Made by a program: the position numbers and the translations under genes. Shown here piece by piece: positions 15,068 to 23,889 of a stretch of DNA of 64,000 bases. Within the stretch, counting starts at the first letter, position 1; every line of letters begins with the position of its first letter. Location of the stretch: NCBI GenBank assembly GCA_027625095.1, contig JAQBXN010000002.1, positions 62,001-126,000 of the forward strand, written 5' to 3'. The notes below the pieces were generated by a model. It was given only the letters and a program-made list of their open reading frames with translations, had not been told where the DNA came from and made no database searches. The stretch comes from Planctomycetota bacterium. Lineage in GTDB: Bacteria; Planctomycetota; PUPC01; JACPCR01.

Positions 15068-16981
15068 CTACCTGTTCTGCCGGTGTAGAAAAGGCAGGCT
15101 CATCACCACGTTATGAATGAGGAATGACGAACGGTATCCGTTCTTTTTCAGATCCTCCATGGTCCGTCCGATATAACACTGGTCATTGCGATTAAGTCCG
15201 CGGCCGAGCGCGTAGCTGAAAGTCTTTCGAATGATCTGCCAGAGAAATTGATCCTTTCGGTTCATCAGAATTTTTCTCAACGCTTCAGGACCATCAAATT
15301 TATCGCCGTTGGGAAACTGTCCGGATGCATCGATTGGCTTCCCGTACTGGGTCTCACGCCAACGACCGATGGCGTCAAAACTTTCGAGACCCAATCCAAT
15401 TGGGTCCATCTGATTATGGCAGGATGCGCATTCCGGATTCTTGCGGTGAACTTCGAGCTGCTCGCGAAAGGTCAAGCCATCCTTGTGCCCGTCGTCTGCA
15501 GGCAGGTCGCCGGCGCCCGGCGGAGGCGGGTTAATGTGGGTGCCGAAGACGGTCTCAAGCACCCAGCGGCCGCGGAGGACGGGGCTGGTGCGCAGCGGAT
15601 ACGAAGTTGCCGTCAAAATGCTGCCCATGCCCAAGAGGCCACCGCGGCGACCGTCTTTCAGTACGACTCTCTGAAACTTCTCGCCTTCCACTCCTTCGAG
15701 GCCGTAGTGCCGGGCGAGGCGTTCGTTGAGCCAGGTGTGATCGGTTTGCAGGAAAGTGAGAAGGCTTTTGTCCTCGGTGAATATTTCTTTCGCCAGAAAA
15801 ACCGTCTCTCGCATCATAGATTCCTTGAGCTCGACATCGAATTCCGGAAAACGATTTGGGTCTGGTTTAACGTTTTCGCCGAGGTCGCGAATGCCAAGCC
15901 ACTGGGCCGCGAAATCTTCTGCAAAACCTATCGCTTTAGGATCTTTCAACATGCGCATGACCTGGGCAATCAACACGTCGTCCTTGGAGAGTTGGCCCTC
16001 CTCCGCAAGCGACAGAAGTTCTTCATCGGGGATGGACGACCAGAGAAAATAGGAAAGTCTGGAAGCGAGTTCGAAATCGTGGAGACGATAGGGGCCGGTT
16101 ATATCCTGCTCCGCTTCAGGCAGGTAAAGGAATCGAGGAGAGATAAGTATAGAAGTCAGCGCCAGCTTTACCGAAGCCTCAAAGGAATCGCCTCTCGCCA
16201 CGGCGAGATCGTAAAGTTTCATCAGTTTGGGGAGTTGTTCGTTCGAAGGCGTACGGCGAAAGGCGCGCCGAGCAAAGGACTGGATGTTGGATCTCGCGGC
16301 GTCCCGGGCGCCGGGCCCATCCTTGGGGAGGTGTTGGAACAGCAACTGGTGGGATGGGGAATCTTTGGCGGGAGTTTCGGGAATCTTTGCGCGTTCAGGT
16401 GTCCATACCGCCCGGTTCAGGATGTCTTCCGCCGCGTCCAGATATTTCTCCATGTGGATAGGCGACAAAAAGAGCGCGGCCCCCTGGTTATCGAAACCTT
16501 CGCCGCCCGCCGCGTCCTTTGGAAAGAAATGTTCCGCATCGAAATTTACGCCGGTAAGATCGAGCACACTTCTTCGATACTCCGTGCGATTGAGTCGGCG
16601 ACTGTATACGTAACCTTGATAAAACGAGGTGTTACTATCGAACGCCAACTGATCGCAATCCGACTTTTTGTGGTATTCGTCCCACCACTTCACAAACTTT
16701 TCACGCTCTTCTTTCGTTGGCTTTTCTTTCTGCTTTTCCGGCGGCATCTCCATGTTCTTGACCTTGTGCGACGCGCGCTCGAAGGCAATGAAGTTCGCTG
16801 AGACTTCGGCTTCTGTCTTAGTCTGCTCGAAATCTCGCTTGCCCTTATTGCTGTCCGCATCGTGGCACTCTATGCAATATTTCACCACGAACGGGCGGAC
16901 GAAGTCCTTGAACGCTGCCTCATCTGCGCAGAGAAGGCGGGTGCCACCCAGCAGGATTATGGTTGTGAAAATGCGGCTCAT
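15068..16981 (-). CDS. DUF1592/DUF1588/DUF1585 planctomycete-type cytochrome-like protein
   Basis: A 637-residue exported protein. After a short signal peptide (ending near LLCAD) comes a c-type haem motif CIECH at residues 36-40, as in PSCyt-type N-terminal domains. Then follow the conserved blocks of DUF1587 (YSRRLNRTEYRRSVLDL), DUF1595 (FARRAFRRTP), DUF1592 (LASRLSYFLWSSIPDEELL), DUF1588 (RGGLLGMGSILTATSYP, with CASCHNQMDPIGLGLE) and DUF1585 (FSYALGR). These proteins are usually encoded beside a DUF1552 partner; none is present in this window. The role is unknown, though haem attachment implies periplasmic electron transfer. Confidence 0.85.
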   Translation of the reverse strand: MSRIFTTIILLGGTRLLCADEAAFKDFVRPFVVKYCIECHDADSNKGKRDFEQTKTEAEVSANFIAFERASHKVKNMEMPPEKQKEKPTKEEREKFVKWWDEYHKKSDCDQLAFDSNTSFYQGYVYSRRLNRTEYRRSVLDLTGVNFDAEHFFPKDAAGGEGFDNQGAALFLSPIHMEKYLDAAEDILNRAVWTPERAKIPETPAKDSPSHQLLFQHLPKDGPGARDAARSNIQSFARRAFRRTPSNEQLPKLMKLYDLAVARGDSFEASVKLALTSILISPRFLYLPEAEQDITGPYRLHDFELASRLSYFLWSSIPDEELLSLAEEGQLSKDDVLIAQVMRMLKDPKAIGFAEDFAAQWLGIRDLGENVKPDPNRFPEFDVELKESMMRETVFLAKEIFTEDKSLLTFLQTDHTWLNERLARHYGLEGVEGEKFQRVVLKDGRRGGLLGMGSILTATSYPLRTSPVLRGRWVLETVFGTHINPPPPGAGDLPADDGHKDGLTFREQLEVHRKNPECASCHNQMDPIGLGLESFDAIGRWRETQYGKPIDASGQFPNGDKFDGPEALRKILMNRKDQFLWQIIRKTFSYALGRGLNRNDQCYIGRTMEDLKKNGYRSSFLIHNVVMSLPFLHRQNR

Positions 16982-16995
16982 CCGTTCATTAATCT

Positions 16996-17961
16996 TCAGG
17001 CTTTGGCAGCGTTACCGATAAAGTCAACCACCCTTGTCTCGTGCCAGTATTCATGACTGCCATTAAGAGAAATGAATCCTACATGACCTCCTCTCTCTGG
17101 CACTTCAAGATGGAACGCGGTGCTCTTTTTGGCTTCATCCAGCGGAAAACACTCCGGAGGCAGGAATGGATCGTCTGCAGCATTGATAAGCAAGGTTGGA
17201 CGTTCGATGTTTGGCAAGAACTGCAGGCAATTGCAGTGAGCCCAATAGTCTTCAGCGTCCCTGAAGCCATGCGACGGGCCGGTGTATGCATCATCGAATT
17301 CACGGAACGAACGCATGCTGTCGAAATCACATAGGCTGAGGTTCGGAGGCAGCGAACGTGTCTTTGACCGCATTTTGGCTCGCAACGAATGCATGAAGTA
17401 TTCCATGTAGATTACCATTGATGGCTTGGCCATCAGTTCAGCACTTGCCCGGAGGTCGCAAGGTACCGAAACCGCGGCGAAGCATTTCAGGACGGCTGAC
17501 AGCGTCCTGCCTTCCCCGGCATATTTGAGAACTGTATTCCCGCCCAGGCTGAATCCTACGATGGCAATGGAGGCGTATCCCTGTCGCTCAACATGCGCCA
17601 CCGTCTCTTCGAGATCGTCGGTGTCGCCGCTGTGATAGGAGCGATACAGCCGGTTTGGGACACCGCTGCAACCGCGAAAATTCAAGGCAAGAACGTCCCA
17701 TCCTCTGCTGCTGAAAGCCTGAGCCATACCCTTCATATAGGGCGCTTCCGTGCTGGATTCGCAGCCGTGACACAGAATGACTGCCCGGTCACTCTTTACG
17801 CGAATCCAGTCAAGGTCAAGAAAATCTCCGTCAGGAAGTTCCAGCCGCTGCCGATCGTATCTCACATGAACACGGCGAAACCGGCTCGCGTAAATCGTCT
17901 GCAAATGGCCAGATCTGAACAGTCTTGAAGGCACGTATTCCGAGCACTCAATCAGCGGCAT
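16996..17961 (-). CDS. YheT-family alpha/beta hydrolase
   Basis: A 321-residue alpha/beta hydrolase of the YheT/EMB8 type. The N-terminal SGHLQTIYASRFRR, the oxyanion region VILCHGCESS, the FRGCSG motif after a strand, the nucleophile elbow GFSLGGN, the acid in NAADDPFLP and the catalytic His in GGHVGF are all visible. Members are putative esterases or lipases of unknown substrate. It begins 14 bases upstream of the DUF1592 gene on the same strand. Confidence 0.8.
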   Translation of the reverse strand: MPLIECSEYVPSRLFRSGHLQTIYASRFRRVHVRYDRQRLELPDGDFLDLDWIRVKSDRAVILCHGCESSTEAPYMKGMAQAFSSRGWDVLALNFRGCSGVPNRLYRSYHSGDTDDLEETVAHVERQGYASIAIVGFSLGGNTVLKYAGEGRTLSAVLKCFAAVSVPCDLRASAELMAKPSMVIYMEYFMHSLRAKMRSKTRSLPPNLSLCDFDSMRSFREFDDAYTGPSHGFRDAEDYWAHCNCLQFLPNIERPTLLINAADDPFLPPECFPLDEAKKSTAFHLEVPERGGHVGFISLNGSHEYWHETRVVDFIGNAAKA

Positions 17962-18072
17962 GTGGGTTCCAACGTCATATTACTCCTTCATTCCCAGCCT
18001 ACTCCGCCACTGAAATGCTGCGACGATAAGGAGGTTCTGTTGAGCGACGAGTATCGAGCATCTGTTTACTCA

Positions 18073-18681
18073 TTACTTTCGATACAGATCATTTGTCCGG
18101 ATGTAATCAAACACACCCGCCGGCACCAGATGTCGGATGCTCTTGCGCTCACTCAGACGCCTGCGGATATCGGTGGATGAAATGCCGATAGACGGTGTCT
18201 CCACGAAGTGGTCTTTGAGCGACTGAATGAACTCAGCAGAGAGCCTGCCCTTGAGTTCCTCAAATATGCCCTCATCAAATCCGGGCCGAACACCGATGAC
18301 GATTGGACATTCGCCGCCAATTTCTTCGGGAGATTTCCAGTTCGGAAGCTCCCTCACGGAATCCGCGCCAACGATAAAGAGAAGTTCGTCATTCGGATAC
18401 TGCCTGCGGAGCTCCCGAATCGTATCAATCGTATAAGAAGGGCCCTTTCGTCTGAGTTCCAGGTCTGAACAGACGAAACGCGGGTTGTCGTAAGTCGCTG
18501 CGGTCAACATGGCGAGACGGTGTTCGTCCGGCGCCAGAGTCTTTGACATAGCGTGCGGCGGAACACGCGCGGGCACAAAGATGACTTTTGAAAGGCCGAG
18601 GGTGTCCCGTACATGCTCGGCAAGAATGAGGTGTCCCATATGAATGGGATCAAAAGAGCCGCCGTATATTCCGATTTTCAT
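18073..18681 (-). CDS. nadD: Nicotinate-nucleotide adenylyltransferase
   Basis: A 202-residue nucleotidyltransferase-fold enzyme that adenylates nicotinate mononucleotide to form deamido-NAD. It has the GGSFDPIHMGHL motif (an HxGH-type nucleotide site), VPPHAMSKTLAP, SDLELRRKGPSYTIDTI and the C-terminal ISSTDIRRRL, all NadD marks. With nadC at 31099-31998 the window carries two steps of NAD synthesis in separate places. The call to nadD rather than coaD is clear; coaD is a separate gene at 33382. Confidence 0.92.
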   Translation of the reverse strand: MKIGIYGGSFDPIHMGHLILAEHVRDTLGLSKVIFVPARVPPHAMSKTLAPDEHRLAMLTAATYDNPRFVCSDLELRRKGPSYTIDTIRELRRQYPNDELLFIVGADSVRELPNWKSPEEIGGECPIVIGVRPGFDEGIFEELKGRLSAEFIQSLKDHFVETPSIGISSTDIRRRLSERKSIRHLVPAGVFDYIRTNDLYRK

Positions 18682-18759
18682 GGATGTAAGTACAGAGATG
18701 GCTGCGAAAGGCTGGGGCCGATTTTACAAAGGGGAGCAGGTGATGGGTAACGGGACGAA

Positions 18760-19449
18760 TCAGGCAAACTTGCCCATCTCTTGAATGACTTCGTCGACAG
18801 GCATGACATCGCCAAGATCGATGTCGATATCGAGCAGGTTTACTTCGTGCATGAGTTCGCAGCGTTCGCCGACAGCTTCGCGAGGAACGATGACACGGAA
18901 GCTGTCTTTGGCATCGCGGCAGGTGGCGTAGACGCAATGGCTGGTACTGCAGCCGGTGACGATCAGGGTATCGATGCTCATCGCCGCGAGCATGTCGAGT
19001 ACGTTAGTCCCCTTGAAGGCCGAGGCGTATGGCTTACGAATCAGCTTTTCGGAAGGACGCTTCTCAAGGCGAGGGTCGATCTGCATAAGTGGCTCGTCGC
19101 CGGGTTGAAGACTGAGTTTCAGTTTGCGGTTCGGATTGGGCGGATCGGCCGGGTCGTATGCAAAGGTTGTAAAGAAGATCGGGAACTCTGCTTTTCGGGC
19201 GGCATCGAGAACGCGGCGCGTCTCCAGTACAACAGAATCCAGATTCGAGCCCATCTGGTGCTGAGGTTGAGTCCAGTAGAGGGCGAGATCGATGACGATA
19301 AGTGCGGGGCGTTTTCCGAATCCGATACGGTGGCCCCAGTCATTTTTCAGGTAATGTTGGCGGAGTTCTTCTATGTGCTGCCGGAGTGGTTCGCGCAGGT
19401 GATCCGGAAGTTGGAGATGGTCTGTGCCGAAGGAGTTTTTTGTGGACAT
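18760..19449 (-). CDS. Isochorismatase-family (N-carbamoylsarcosine-amidase-like) hydrolase
   Basis: A 229-residue cysteine hydrolase. The triad is visible: Asp in ALIVIDLALY, Lys in RKPYASAFKGT and the nucleophilic Cys in VTGCSTSHCV; the cis-peptide region precedes it. The combination of the SAFKGTN and CSTSHCV motifs resembles N-carbamoylsarcosine amidohydrolase more than nicotinamidase. It lies 40 bases downstream of an amidohydrolase on the same strand, suggesting shared breakdown of an amide or cyclic amide compound. Confidence 0.75.
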   Translation of the reverse strand: MSTKNSFGTDHLQLPDHLREPLRQHIEELRQHYLKNDWGHRIGFGKRPALIVIDLALYWTQPQHQMGSNLDSVVLETRRVLDAARKAEFPIFFTTFAYDPADPPNPNRKLKLSLQPGDEPLMQIDPRLEKRPSEKLIRKPYASAFKGTNVLDMLAAMSIDTLIVTGCSTSHCVYATCRDAKDSFRVIVPREAVGERCELMHEVNLLDIDIDLGDVMPVDEVIQEMGKFA

Positions 19450-19488
19450 GGGATGTAGATTCTCTGTGAGTGGGGCAGGGGAGTGGTA

Positions 19489-20256
19489 TCAAACAAACCT
19501 TGTAAAGCTCAATGCTGATTTGCCGAGTATCCAATCAAGATCCTCCGCAGTCAGGAAGCCGAATCCTTCTTTGAACAGATCGAGATTCATGGAGACTGTT
19601 TCCCGCATGCAGACAGGTGGAAAATCGCTTCCCCACATGATGCGCTTCGGCCCGAATGCATCGTAGATCATTCTCAAGAATTGTTCGAGGTCCTTGTATG
19701 GAAAGCCTTCCTTGCTTGCACCATACAGTCCGGAGTAATTGATGAATACATTTGGAAGCCGGGCCAGATCGAGCACCTTCTGATACTTCGGAAACGGCAG
19801 GTCTTCATCGAGCCGGGGATGGCCGAGATGTTCGATGCGAAAGCGGATGCCGGGGTGACGTGCAATGAGTTCGGCGGTTTCAGGGGCTCCGTAGGCGTCC
19901 CGGCTCCCCGAAAGCGATGCCACTACGTCAAGATCTTCCAGCGTTTTCCACATTGCCCAAGGATTGCCATTTACTGAGCGAGCCCCGGCGGGAACGCGGA
20001 AGCCGACCATGCCGTCCCGCTCTACTGCTTCTGTGAAAAGGTGGGCGGCATCCGGTTTTGAAGTGTCTACCATTCCCCACGGTGCGAATTTGCCCGGGTG
20101 TCGTTCGCAGACTTCCTTTTCGTAGGTGTTGTCGAATTGGCCGCCATACTGAACAAGAATGGCTTTATCGATGCCCGAAGTGTCCATCTGCGCTATGAGG
20201 GCTTCCACCGGCACGTATTTGGTAACTCCGGTGTGGACGTGTGAATCGATGATCAT
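19489..20256 (-). CDS. Amidohydrolase-superfamily (TIM-barrel) protein
   Basis: A 255-residue member of the amidohydrolase_2 family. It starts MIIDSHVHTG (the HxH metal motif), has FRIEHLGHPR in the barrel middle, and ends with MWGSDFPP, in which the Asp is the catalytic base. Members decarboxylate aromatic acids or hydrolyse lactones. It is the first gene of a minus-strand run with the isochorismatase-like hydrolase and nadD. The substrate is unknown. Confidence 0.8.
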   Translation of the reverse strand: MIIDSHVHTGVTKYVPVEALIAQMDTSGIDKAILVQYGGQFDNTYEKEVCERHPGKFAPWGMVDTSKPDAAHLFTEAVERDGMVGFRVPAGARSVNGNPWAMWKTLEDLDVVASLSGSRDAYGAPETAELIARHPGIRFRIEHLGHPRLDEDLPFPKYQKVLDLARLPNVFINYSGLYGASKEGFPYKDLEQFLRMIYDAFGPKRIMWGSDFPPVCMRETVSMNLDLFKEGFGFLTAEDLDWILGKSALSFTRFV

Positions 20257-20322
20257 GATTTGGCACCTGGGATTTGGATTAGACGTTTGCTTGTTTCTTT
20301 ACCTGTTTCTTGAACCGGATCA

Positions 20323-21258
20323 ATGTCTGACACCATCGTCGAAACCGAATCAATCTCGCATTTCTACGGGGAACTGAGAGCCTTGAACGAAGTCTCACTT
20401 TCAGTTCCCCGGGGTGAGTTTTACGCGCTCTTGGGCCCAAACGGTGGCGGGAAGACTACGTTGTTCAAGATTCTTTCCACCTCTCTGCTGCCCTCAAGTG
20501 GCAGTGCGAAAATCCTTGGATTCGATTGCGAGAAAGAACACTTCAGCATCCGGTCCCGCATCGGCGTTGTATTCCAGAATGCCAGTTTGGACAAGAGGCT
20601 GAAGGTGCGTGAAAACCTGGAACATCAGGGCCACCTGTATGGGCTGAAGGGGAGTGAACTTCAACGTCGTGCTGATGAGTTGCTTGAGCGGCTCGGCCTG
20701 GCGAAGAGAGCGGATGAAATTGTAGAGAAGCTTTCCGGAGGCTTGATGCGGCGTCTCGAACTGTGCAAGGGCCTCCTGCATTCCCCCGAATTGTTGCTGC
20801 TTGATGAACCGACCACCGGTCTTGACCCCGGCGGGAGGCAGGACTTCTGGTCTTATCTGAATGGACTAAGAAAGGAACAGGAACTGACAGTGCTGGTGTC
20901 GACGCACTACATGGAGGAAGCTGAATGCGCGGATCGAATTGCATTCCTTGATCAGGGGAGCCTGGTGGCCGAGGGCACCCCTCAATCACTGAAGGAAAGA
21001 ATTGGCGGATACGTGATCACGGTAGGGGCAAAGGATGCGGAGCACCTGTGTAAACAGATCAAGGAGCGATTCGGTCATGAAGGGAATGTGGTGGACGAAG
21101 CAGTGCGGCTTGAACTGCTAAACGGCCCGGAATTCGTACCGAAACTCGTGGAAGCATTTCCCGGGGAAATTGAGGCGGTGACCGTGGGACGGCCGACACT
21201 GGAAGACGTTTTTGTTCATCTGACCGGCCGCCGGTTCGTATCTGTGGAGGCCATATGA
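20323..21258 (+). CDS. ABC transporter ATP-binding protein
   Basis: A 311-residue ATPase of an ABC-2 type exporter. Walker A is GPNGGGKTT (residues 38-46; Gly in place of the common Ala/Ser), the signature is LSGGLMRRLELCKGLL, Walker B is LLLLDEPTTGLDP, and the switch His is in VSTHYMEEAE. A C-terminal extension of about 90 residues follows, as in DrrA/CcmA-like and NodI-like exporters. Its stop overlaps the permease start by four bases, so the two subunits are made together. Confidence 0.9.
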   Translation: MSDTIVETESISHFYGELRALNEVSLSVPRGEFYALLGPNGGGKTTLFKILSTSLLPSSGSAKILGFDCEKEHFSIRSRIGVVFQNASLDKRLKVRENLEHQGHLYGLKGSELQRRADELLERLGLAKRADEIVEKLSGGLMRRLELCKGLLHSPELLLLDEPTTGLDPGGRQDFWSYLNGLRKEQELTVLVSTHYMEEAECADRIAFLDQGSLVAEGTPQSLKERIGGYVITVGAKDAEHLCKQIKERFGHEGNVVDEAVRLELLNGPEFVPKLVEAFPGEIEAVTVGRPTLEDVFVHLTGRRFVSVEAI

Positions 21259-22070
21259 AAATGACCGGGCAAAGACTCAATCCTGGATTCGTTATGCCCG
21301 CGTGGTCGCTGGCTCGCCGCGAGGTGGTTCGTTTCTTTCGCCAGCGAAATCGTGTGATCGGGGCATTAGGGACGCCTGTTGTCTTCTGGCTTCTGTTCGG
21401 CTTTGGGCTGAAAGATTCGTTCCGGCCACCCACGGCGTCGGCCGGTATCAACTACCTGGAATACTTTTTTCCAGGCACGCTGATCCTGATCCTTTTGTTC
21501 GCCTCCATCTTTGCCACAATTTCCATCATCGAAGACAGGCGTGAAGGATTCCTGCAGGCGGTACTGGTGTCGCCCGTCTCACCGTACGCGGTGGTGTGCG
21601 GGAAGATACTTGGTGGGACGTTAATAGGTTTTCTTCAGGCAATGCTTTTTCTGCTTCTGGCCCCGGTCGTTGGGCTTTCGCTTGGATTCAAGTCTCTGCT
21701 TGTCTGCGCGCTCTTCATGTTCGTTGTTGGACTTGGTCTGACGGGCTTGGGTTACCTGTTCGCATGGAAGATGACTTCCGTGGCGGGTTTCCATGCCATC
21801 ATGAATTTGTTTCTGATGCCGATGTGGCTGCTGTCGGGCGCGCTGTTTCCTTCCGGTGGAGCGGGCGCCGGAATTCGATGGGTTATGGCCGTGAACCCGC
21901 TGACGTATGGATTATCTGCGATCCGGCAGGCCTTGAGTCGTGAGCCCGGATTGGGAAGCCAGCCATCCCTCGGAATTTCGATGGCTGTAGTAGTGGCCTT
22001 CGCGATCATTACCTTCGCTGGAACGGCGAGGTTGGCCGGCCAACGGGAGCGCGGGGATCGACATGAGTGA
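21255..22070 (+). CDS. ABC-2 type transporter permease
   Basis: A 271-residue membrane protein with about six transmembrane helices, an N-terminal cytosolic amphipathic stretch (RREVVRFFRQRNRVIG) and the ABC-2 family core (EDRREGFLQAVLVSPVS, then SALFPSGGA and the VNPLTYG loop). It pairs with the ATPase to its left. The next gene, an SCO1-DUF420 fusion, begins eight bases before this one ends, so the exporter may serve cytochrome oxidase assembly or copper handling, but that is inferred from position only. Confidence 0.85.
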   Translation: MKMTGQRLNPGFVMPAWSLARREVVRFFRQRNRVIGALGTPVVFWLLFGFGLKDSFRPPTASAGINYLEYFFPGTLILILLFASIFATISIIEDRREGFLQAVLVSPVSPYAVVCGKILGGTLIGFLQAMLFLLLAPVVGLSLGFKSLLVCALFMFVVGLGLTGLGYLFAWKMTSVAGFHAIMNLFLMPMWLLSGALFPSGGAGAGIRWVMAVNPLTYGLSAIRQALSREPGLGSQPSLGISMAVVVAFAIITFAGTARLAGQRERGDRHE

Positions 22071-23055
22071 TAAATCTTGGAAGGCCGCCGTGGGTGTGTT
22101 GCTTGTTTTATGCGGCGGCATCCGTGCCCAGTCAGTGGGGGGCGGCGGGGCAGAATCGCTCCGTCTCAGAGAACTCGGCAAACTTCCCGAGTTCGAGCTT
22201 CAGGAGTGCAATGGAGGTTCGGTGAAGAAAAGCGATCTGGATGGGAAGGTTTGGATCGCAGACTTCATCTTCACCCGCTGTGCAGGGCCGTGCGTAGAAC
22301 TCACAAAGGTAATGAAGGAACTGCAGGCGAAGCTCTCAAGAAAAATACATTTTGTCTCGGTGACAATTGACTCTGAATACGACGAACCAGCGGTTCTCAA
22401 AAAATACGCGGAGACTTTCGGAGCGGATCCCAGCCGCTGGCTATTTCTCACCGGAGAAAAGAAGCGGGTCACTGCCCTCATCGAAAAGGGTTTCAAAGTC
22501 GCGGCCGGTGGTTCCGATTTTCATCACACACAGAAGATGGTGCTGGTAGACGAACGAGGAGTCATTCGCGGGTACTACGATGGATTGGAGAAAGATAGTG
22601 TGCGAATGCTGAAACAGGATGCGCATTCGTTAATCACAATTCTGCCCCTCCACGTCTTCCCGCCTTTGAATGCCTGCCTCAATGCCACTGCCTTCTGTCT
22701 GCTGCTCGCAGGATTCATCCTGATAAAGCAGAAGAAGGTGACACCGCACAAAGTCTGCATGCTATCCGCCTTTGCTACGTCGGTTTTTTTTCTGTGCTCG
22801 TACCTCTACTATCACTCCTACAGCGGGAGCACCCCTTTCCAGGGCGTTGGGATTGCCCGACCTGTTTATTTCAGCATCCTGCTCACCCATTCGGTTTTGG
22901 CGGCCACAGTTCCGATGCTGGCGATCATCACAATCTACCGGGCATTCAAGGGGCAGTTGGAACAACATGCACGCATTGCACAATGGACGCTGCCTGTCTG
23001 GATGTACGTTTCAGTGACCGGTGTGGTGATCTACTGGATGCTGTATCGGATGTAA
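22063..23055 (+). CDS. SCO1/SenC copper chaperone fused to DUF420
   Basis: A 330-residue fusion. After a signal or anchor segment, residues 38-180 form a thioredoxin-like SCO1 domain with the copper ligands Cys73 and Cys77 (FTRCAGPC) and His154/155 (DFHHTQK). Residues 195-330 are a DUF420 membrane domain of about four helices with conserved His (LPLHVFPPLNACLN, YYHSYSG, LTHSVLA). SCO1 delivers copper to the CuA site of cytochrome c oxidase, and DUF420 often travels with oxidase genes. It overlaps the ABC permease gene by 8 bases. Confidence 0.85.
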   Translation: MSDKSWKAAVGVLLVLCGGIRAQSVGGGGAESLRLRELGKLPEFELQECNGGSVKKSDLDGKVWIADFIFTRCAGPCVELTKVMKELQAKLSRKIHFVSVTIDSEYDEPAVLKKYAETFGADPSRWLFLTGEKKRVTALIEKGFKVAAGGSDFHHTQKMVLVDERGVIRGYYDGLEKDSVRMLKQDAHSLITILPLHVFPPLNACLNATAFCLLLAGFILIKQKKVTPHKVCMLSAFATSVFFLCSYLYYHSYSGSTPFQGVGIARPVYFSILLTHSVLAATVPMLAIITIYRAFKGQLEQHARIAQWTLPVWMYVSVTGVVIYWMLYRM

Positions 23056-23060
23056 TGGAA

Positions 23061-23744
23061 CTACCGGCCAGTCACGTCCTCCGCCCACTGGGTGGCGTAG
23101 CGCAGGAGTTGATTCGCGCTGTCTATCTTGAGCTTGGCCTTGATGTGCTCGCGGTGGGCCTCAACGGTTTTGATGCTCAGGCCGAGGTCGTTGGCGATTA
23201 GCCTCGTCTTGCGGCCGCGACCAATATGTTCAAGGACCTCAAGCTCACGACTGCTCAGGCGTTCGAGTGGGCCTTTGGGGCGTTGGCCGGGCTCGAGCGC
23301 ATCTTCCTCCATACGACTCATTACGCTCTTGCTGATATAGACACCGGAATTGAGGATAACGCGGATAGCTTCCAGCAGATTCTCGGTGGCTTCCTTTTTC
23401 ATGATGTAGCCCCGTGCGCCTGCGCGCAGGGCTCGTTCGGCATAGAGGGATTCATCGTGCATGGAAAGGATAAGAATGGGCAGATCGGGATATTTAGCCA
23501 GGCAACGCTTCATGAAGGTGATGCCGTTGGTGCCTTTCAGTGAGATATCGACGATCAACAGATCAGGCAGTGATTTTTCGATACTGCTGAAGGTTGTGGC
23601 CGCGTCTTCCGCTTCACCGCAGATGACGAGATCCGGTTGCTGATTGACGAGTAACATCAATCCCTGCCGGAGGATTGGATGATCGTCAAGAATGAATATT
23701 CGCGAACGTTTTGTCTCCACTGGAGCTACAGGTGATTTGGCCAT
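23061..23744 (-). CDS. NarL/FixJ-family response regulator
   Basis: A 227-residue two-domain regulator. The receiver (about 14-130) has the acidic pair FILDDHP, phospho-acceptor Asp66 in LLIVDISLK, and the conserved Lys in GYIMKKEA. The LuxR-type helix-turn-helix (about 158-222) has LSSRELEVLEHIGRG and IKTVEAHREHIKAKL. No sensor kinase is near, so it is an orphan regulator. It converges on the SCO1-DUF420 gene with a 5-base gap. Confidence 0.88.
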   Translation of the reverse strand: MAKSPVAPVETKRSRIFILDDHPILRQGLMLLVNQQPDLVICGEAEDAATTFSSIEKSLPDLLIVDISLKGTNGITFMKRCLAKYPDLPILILSMHDESLYAERALRAGARGYIMKKEATENLLEAIRVILNSGVYISKSVMSRMEEDALEPGQRPKGPLERLSSRELEVLEHIGRGRKTRLIANDLGLSIKTVEAHREHIKAKLKIDSANQLLRYATQWAEDVTGR

Positions 23745-23889
23745 TTGGTATACCTCGAGAGTGTGGGTGGATGATTCGATAAGGTAAGAAAGACGGGAAT
23801 CCGGCTGGGACTCAATCCACGTCTTTATGCAATCGAAAATAGCATTTTCGGTAATTTACGAGATTGAAGAAACTGCTTCCATGAATTTT

